From Ypsolopha sequella (taxonomy: Eukaryota > Arthropoda > Insecta > Lepidoptera > Ypsolophidae), in assembly GCA_934047225.1 (NCBI GenBank), contig OW203991.1, positions 5,642,001-5,706,000 of the forward strand: a DNA stretch of 64,000 nucleotides, in the 5' to 3' direction. Below are positions 61,947 to 64,000 of this stretch, in pieces. Both the position numbers and the translations under genes were made by a program. Below the pieces are notes generated by a model. That model had not been told where the DNA came from, searched no databases, and saw only the letters and a list, made by a program, of their open reading frames with translations. The first letter of the stretch is position 1, and each line of letters opens with the position of its first letter.

Positions 61947-62240
61947 ACAGTACAAGATACATATAATAATATACTATTATGTTTGATTTATACTGCGCTA
62001 CAACTACGCCCCCCAGTCGTAGGAACACAGTCTCGATCCGTTCAACAAGGTAACGCACGGCCCTTGTGATACCGCTTTCCCGCAATGAGGTGTCCTAGTC
62101 ATTGCGGGAAAGCGGTATCACAAGGGCCGTGCGTTACCTTGTTGAACGGATCGAGACTGTGTTCCTACGACTGGGGGGCGTAGTTGTAGCGCAGTATAAA
62201 TCAAACATAATAGTATATTATTATATGTATCTTGTACTGT
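61947..62240. repeat. perfect palindrome, 142-bp arms, 10-nt spacer
   Basis: 61947-62088 and 62099-62240 are exact reverse complements with spacer GGTGTCCTAG. TTCATGTAATTTAA occurs at 61911-61924 and 62240-62253. Too perfect to be old: a very recent inverted duplication, a young foldback, or an assembly artefact. No gene recognised in the arms. Confidence 0.95.
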
Positions 62241-62253
62241 TCATGTAATTTAA

Positions 62254-62439
62254 GTAATTTAAAGTTTCAGGGCCGCAAAAATATGGAACAATTACGCCAA
62301 TTAGCGTGAAATGTATTACAGTAGAAATTTAAAATAAAATACAAGCAAAATTTATTAGAAAAGCAAAACCAATTTGCACATGTAAGATGTCCCAGAAAGC
62401 AATTATACTCCGCTAAACTTGTTTGTGTTTTGGATATTT
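62254..62439. other. unassigned stretch
   Basis: No gene. GTAAGATGTCCCAGAAAGC at 62381 resembles a transposon edge word (GATGTCCCATAAG at 9869). Confidence 0.3.
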
Positions 62440-62640
62440 ATTATAAGTTGGGCTGCCACCTGTCCAGGTTTCCCGGGATTTGTCCTAATTTGGAGGGCGT
62501 CCGGGAGCCGTCCGGGAGAGGATTTGAAGAAAGATCCTGGTAAAACCCGGACACTATATGTGTCAAACCGCATCGAACCCAGCTATTACATTTTAGCAAA
62601 ATCTGGGAAGACTAAAAAACACCAAAATAAGTAAAAATTG
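62440..62640 (+). repeat. TGTCC-GGG-rich DNA element fragment
   Basis: GGGCTGCCACCTGTCCAGG, TTTCCCGGGATTTGTCC, CCGTCCGGGAG and AAACCCGGACACT are short inverted words typical of a DNA-transposon end. The 71-codon frame is not credible. Confidence 0.4.
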
Positions 62641-62864
62641 ATCTCGTTAAAATTAAAACTCATAGTGAGTAGGTAGTTTACTTCTAATTTAAAATTAATA
62701 AATATATACTTAAAGGTTTCGTCTAACTACAACAGAACTTAATTTGTTATTTCTTGTTTAATGAATAGTAATTAATGTTTAATGAAAAATATGTTTAAAA
62801 ACTTTTTTTTGTGAGAATATTTTTTTTAGGCAAAAGTCCTCAATTTCACCTAAATGTCTAAAAG

Positions 62865-63612
62865 GTACAAAGGAACCTTTATGGTGAGACTCCATTGTCC
62901 GTCCGTATGTCACAGCCTCGTAACTTTGGTACTGTTAAAGATAAAGATATAAAATTTGGCACAAAAATTGCATTAATTTCCCCACATATAAAAAAAATAT
63001 GAAAAATTTGAAATTTTTCAAAATATTTCCTAAACTGAAGAGAGAAATTTAAAAAATATTATCCGAAAAATAAAATATGAGTATTGAATTGTACATATTA
63101 AAAAGTTTATTGTAAAAATATATACTTATACTATATTTACTGGCACTGGTTTCGAGAAATCTTTAAAAACCACAAAAATATGTATGTCCCTTATCTCTGA
63201 AACTTTTATACCGAAAATTATGAAAAAATATAGCGATTTCATTTTCTTTTAGCACAAATGAGAAATATAAAAGAAAGTTAAATAAAAAATATATATATTT
63301 TATAAAAATACAATATGGGCATCAAATTTAAGGTATTAAAAATTTGATTGTAAAAATATATAGTTTGGCTATATTTAATTGCATCTATTTCGAGAAATCC
63401 TTGAAAAACCATAAAAAAATGTATGCCCCTTATCTCCAAAACTAGTGGACCGAAAAATATGAAAAAAATCATGGTAATACGTGTTTACGTAAAGATTACA
63501 GGAAAAATAAAGCGGTCGAGAAATTCACGAAAAAAATTACAAAATAAAATTTATCATCTTCAATACGGAACGCTAGGTACGCGAGTCGGACTCGCACTTG
63601 GCCGTTTTTTTT
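62865..63612 (+). repeat. second long CTTGGCCG repeat copy
   Basis: Same order as 56628-57342, with the internal unit repeated twice and ending CGAGTCGGACTCGCACTTGGCCG. Confidence 0.75.
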
Positions 63613-63919
63613 TCCTTAGTAAGCAAGTCTCGTGTTTTGTTTTATTTTTTTTAGGTATTCAGTAAAGTTAAGTCCTTATAAATTTATTGTTTTAGGATTT
63701 TTTGGATATCATAATAGCTGAGCTACGTCGTTATAAATATTTTAATTTTAATAATTTATTTAATGTTTGCTCTTAAATGTATAATTTAAATTTTTTGCAC
63801 CATTATGTTCCTTTAAATTAGTTTAAATGTACACTTTTTAATTTGGTAATAAACTGTTTTTCTTTCTTTCTTTTATATTGTTGATCGAAGCTTTCAAGTA
63901 TGTAACTCATTCCATCTAC
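63613..63919. other. unassigned, LINE-like tail
   Basis: AATTTGGTAATAAACTGTTTTTCTTTCTTTC at 63840-63870 resembles a LINE 3' end. No coding sequence. Confidence 0.35.
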
Positions 63920-64000
63920 TACAGCCATGACATACGGACAGACAGCAGAGTTATATTAATAGGGCTCCGTTTTACCCTTTGGGTACGGAATCCTAAAAAG
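63920..64000 (-). repeat. GGTTCCGTA-type repeat, reversed, cut by the window end
   Basis: GACATACGGACAGACAGC and TGGGTACGGAATCC in reverse orientation. Confidence 0.6.

Overview
The window looks like a repeat-dense, AT-rich stretch of a lepidopteran (moth or butterfly) nuclear genome. This rests on the repeat families: RTE-type LINE ends with the GRPxARWTDDL signature, a tRNA-derived SINE of lepidopteran type, LINE tails ending in short AATTC/AAATT arrays, the dispersed repeat that opens with a GGTTCCGTA-like box and ends CACTTGGCCGG, many short foldback DNA elements, and AATAAA-type 3' ends. I see no rRNA, functional tRNA, CRISPR array or prokaryotic operon.

Only one intact host-type gene is clear: a single-exon short-chain dehydrogenase/reductase at 36414-37175 (+). 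Two isolated GC-rich patches (16351-16454 on - and about 13218-13399 on +) end in good splice donors and may be exons of genes whose other exons lie elsewhere. Almost everything else is mobile DNA.

Layout. 1-8 kb: a 5'-truncated LINE with poly(A), a foldback element, a hammerhead-like motif, a 145-bp tandem array, a Penelope-like coding fragment ending in an inverted repeat, two abutting TTAA-flanked elements, and clustered copies of a TAGTAGTTTATGC repeat. 8-18 kb: LINE and RTE ends, more TTAA-flanked elements, and palindromes that carry or accompany hammerhead-like motifs. 18.7-21.6 kb: a SINE split by a 2.7-kb insertion. 22-32 kb: more TTAA elements, a hAT-like element holding a 27-bp minisatellite, and unassigned DNA. 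32-36 kb: RTE end, foldbacks, the best hammerhead motif (33823-33863), and a TTAA element ending about 100 bp before the reductase. 37-44 kb: a hAT-like element and a nearly complete two-ORF non-LTR retrotransposon (38530-43480, - strand) with intact ORF1 and ORF2. 44-64 kb: a decayed mariner (49733-51019), two hAT MITEs with exact 8-bp target duplications, large palindromes (54128-54597, 58600-60400), a perfect 142-bp-arm palindrome (61947-62240), and LINE-like dispersed repeats.

The most unusual theme is a set of six hammerhead-ribozyme-like motifs. Five keep GAAA plus a short palindromic or near-palindromic helix III, and several are linked by shared flanking sequence to near-perfect palindromes. 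This is the pattern expected of Penelope-like or retrozyme-like elements. The genes do not form a pathway; the transposons interact only through nesting.
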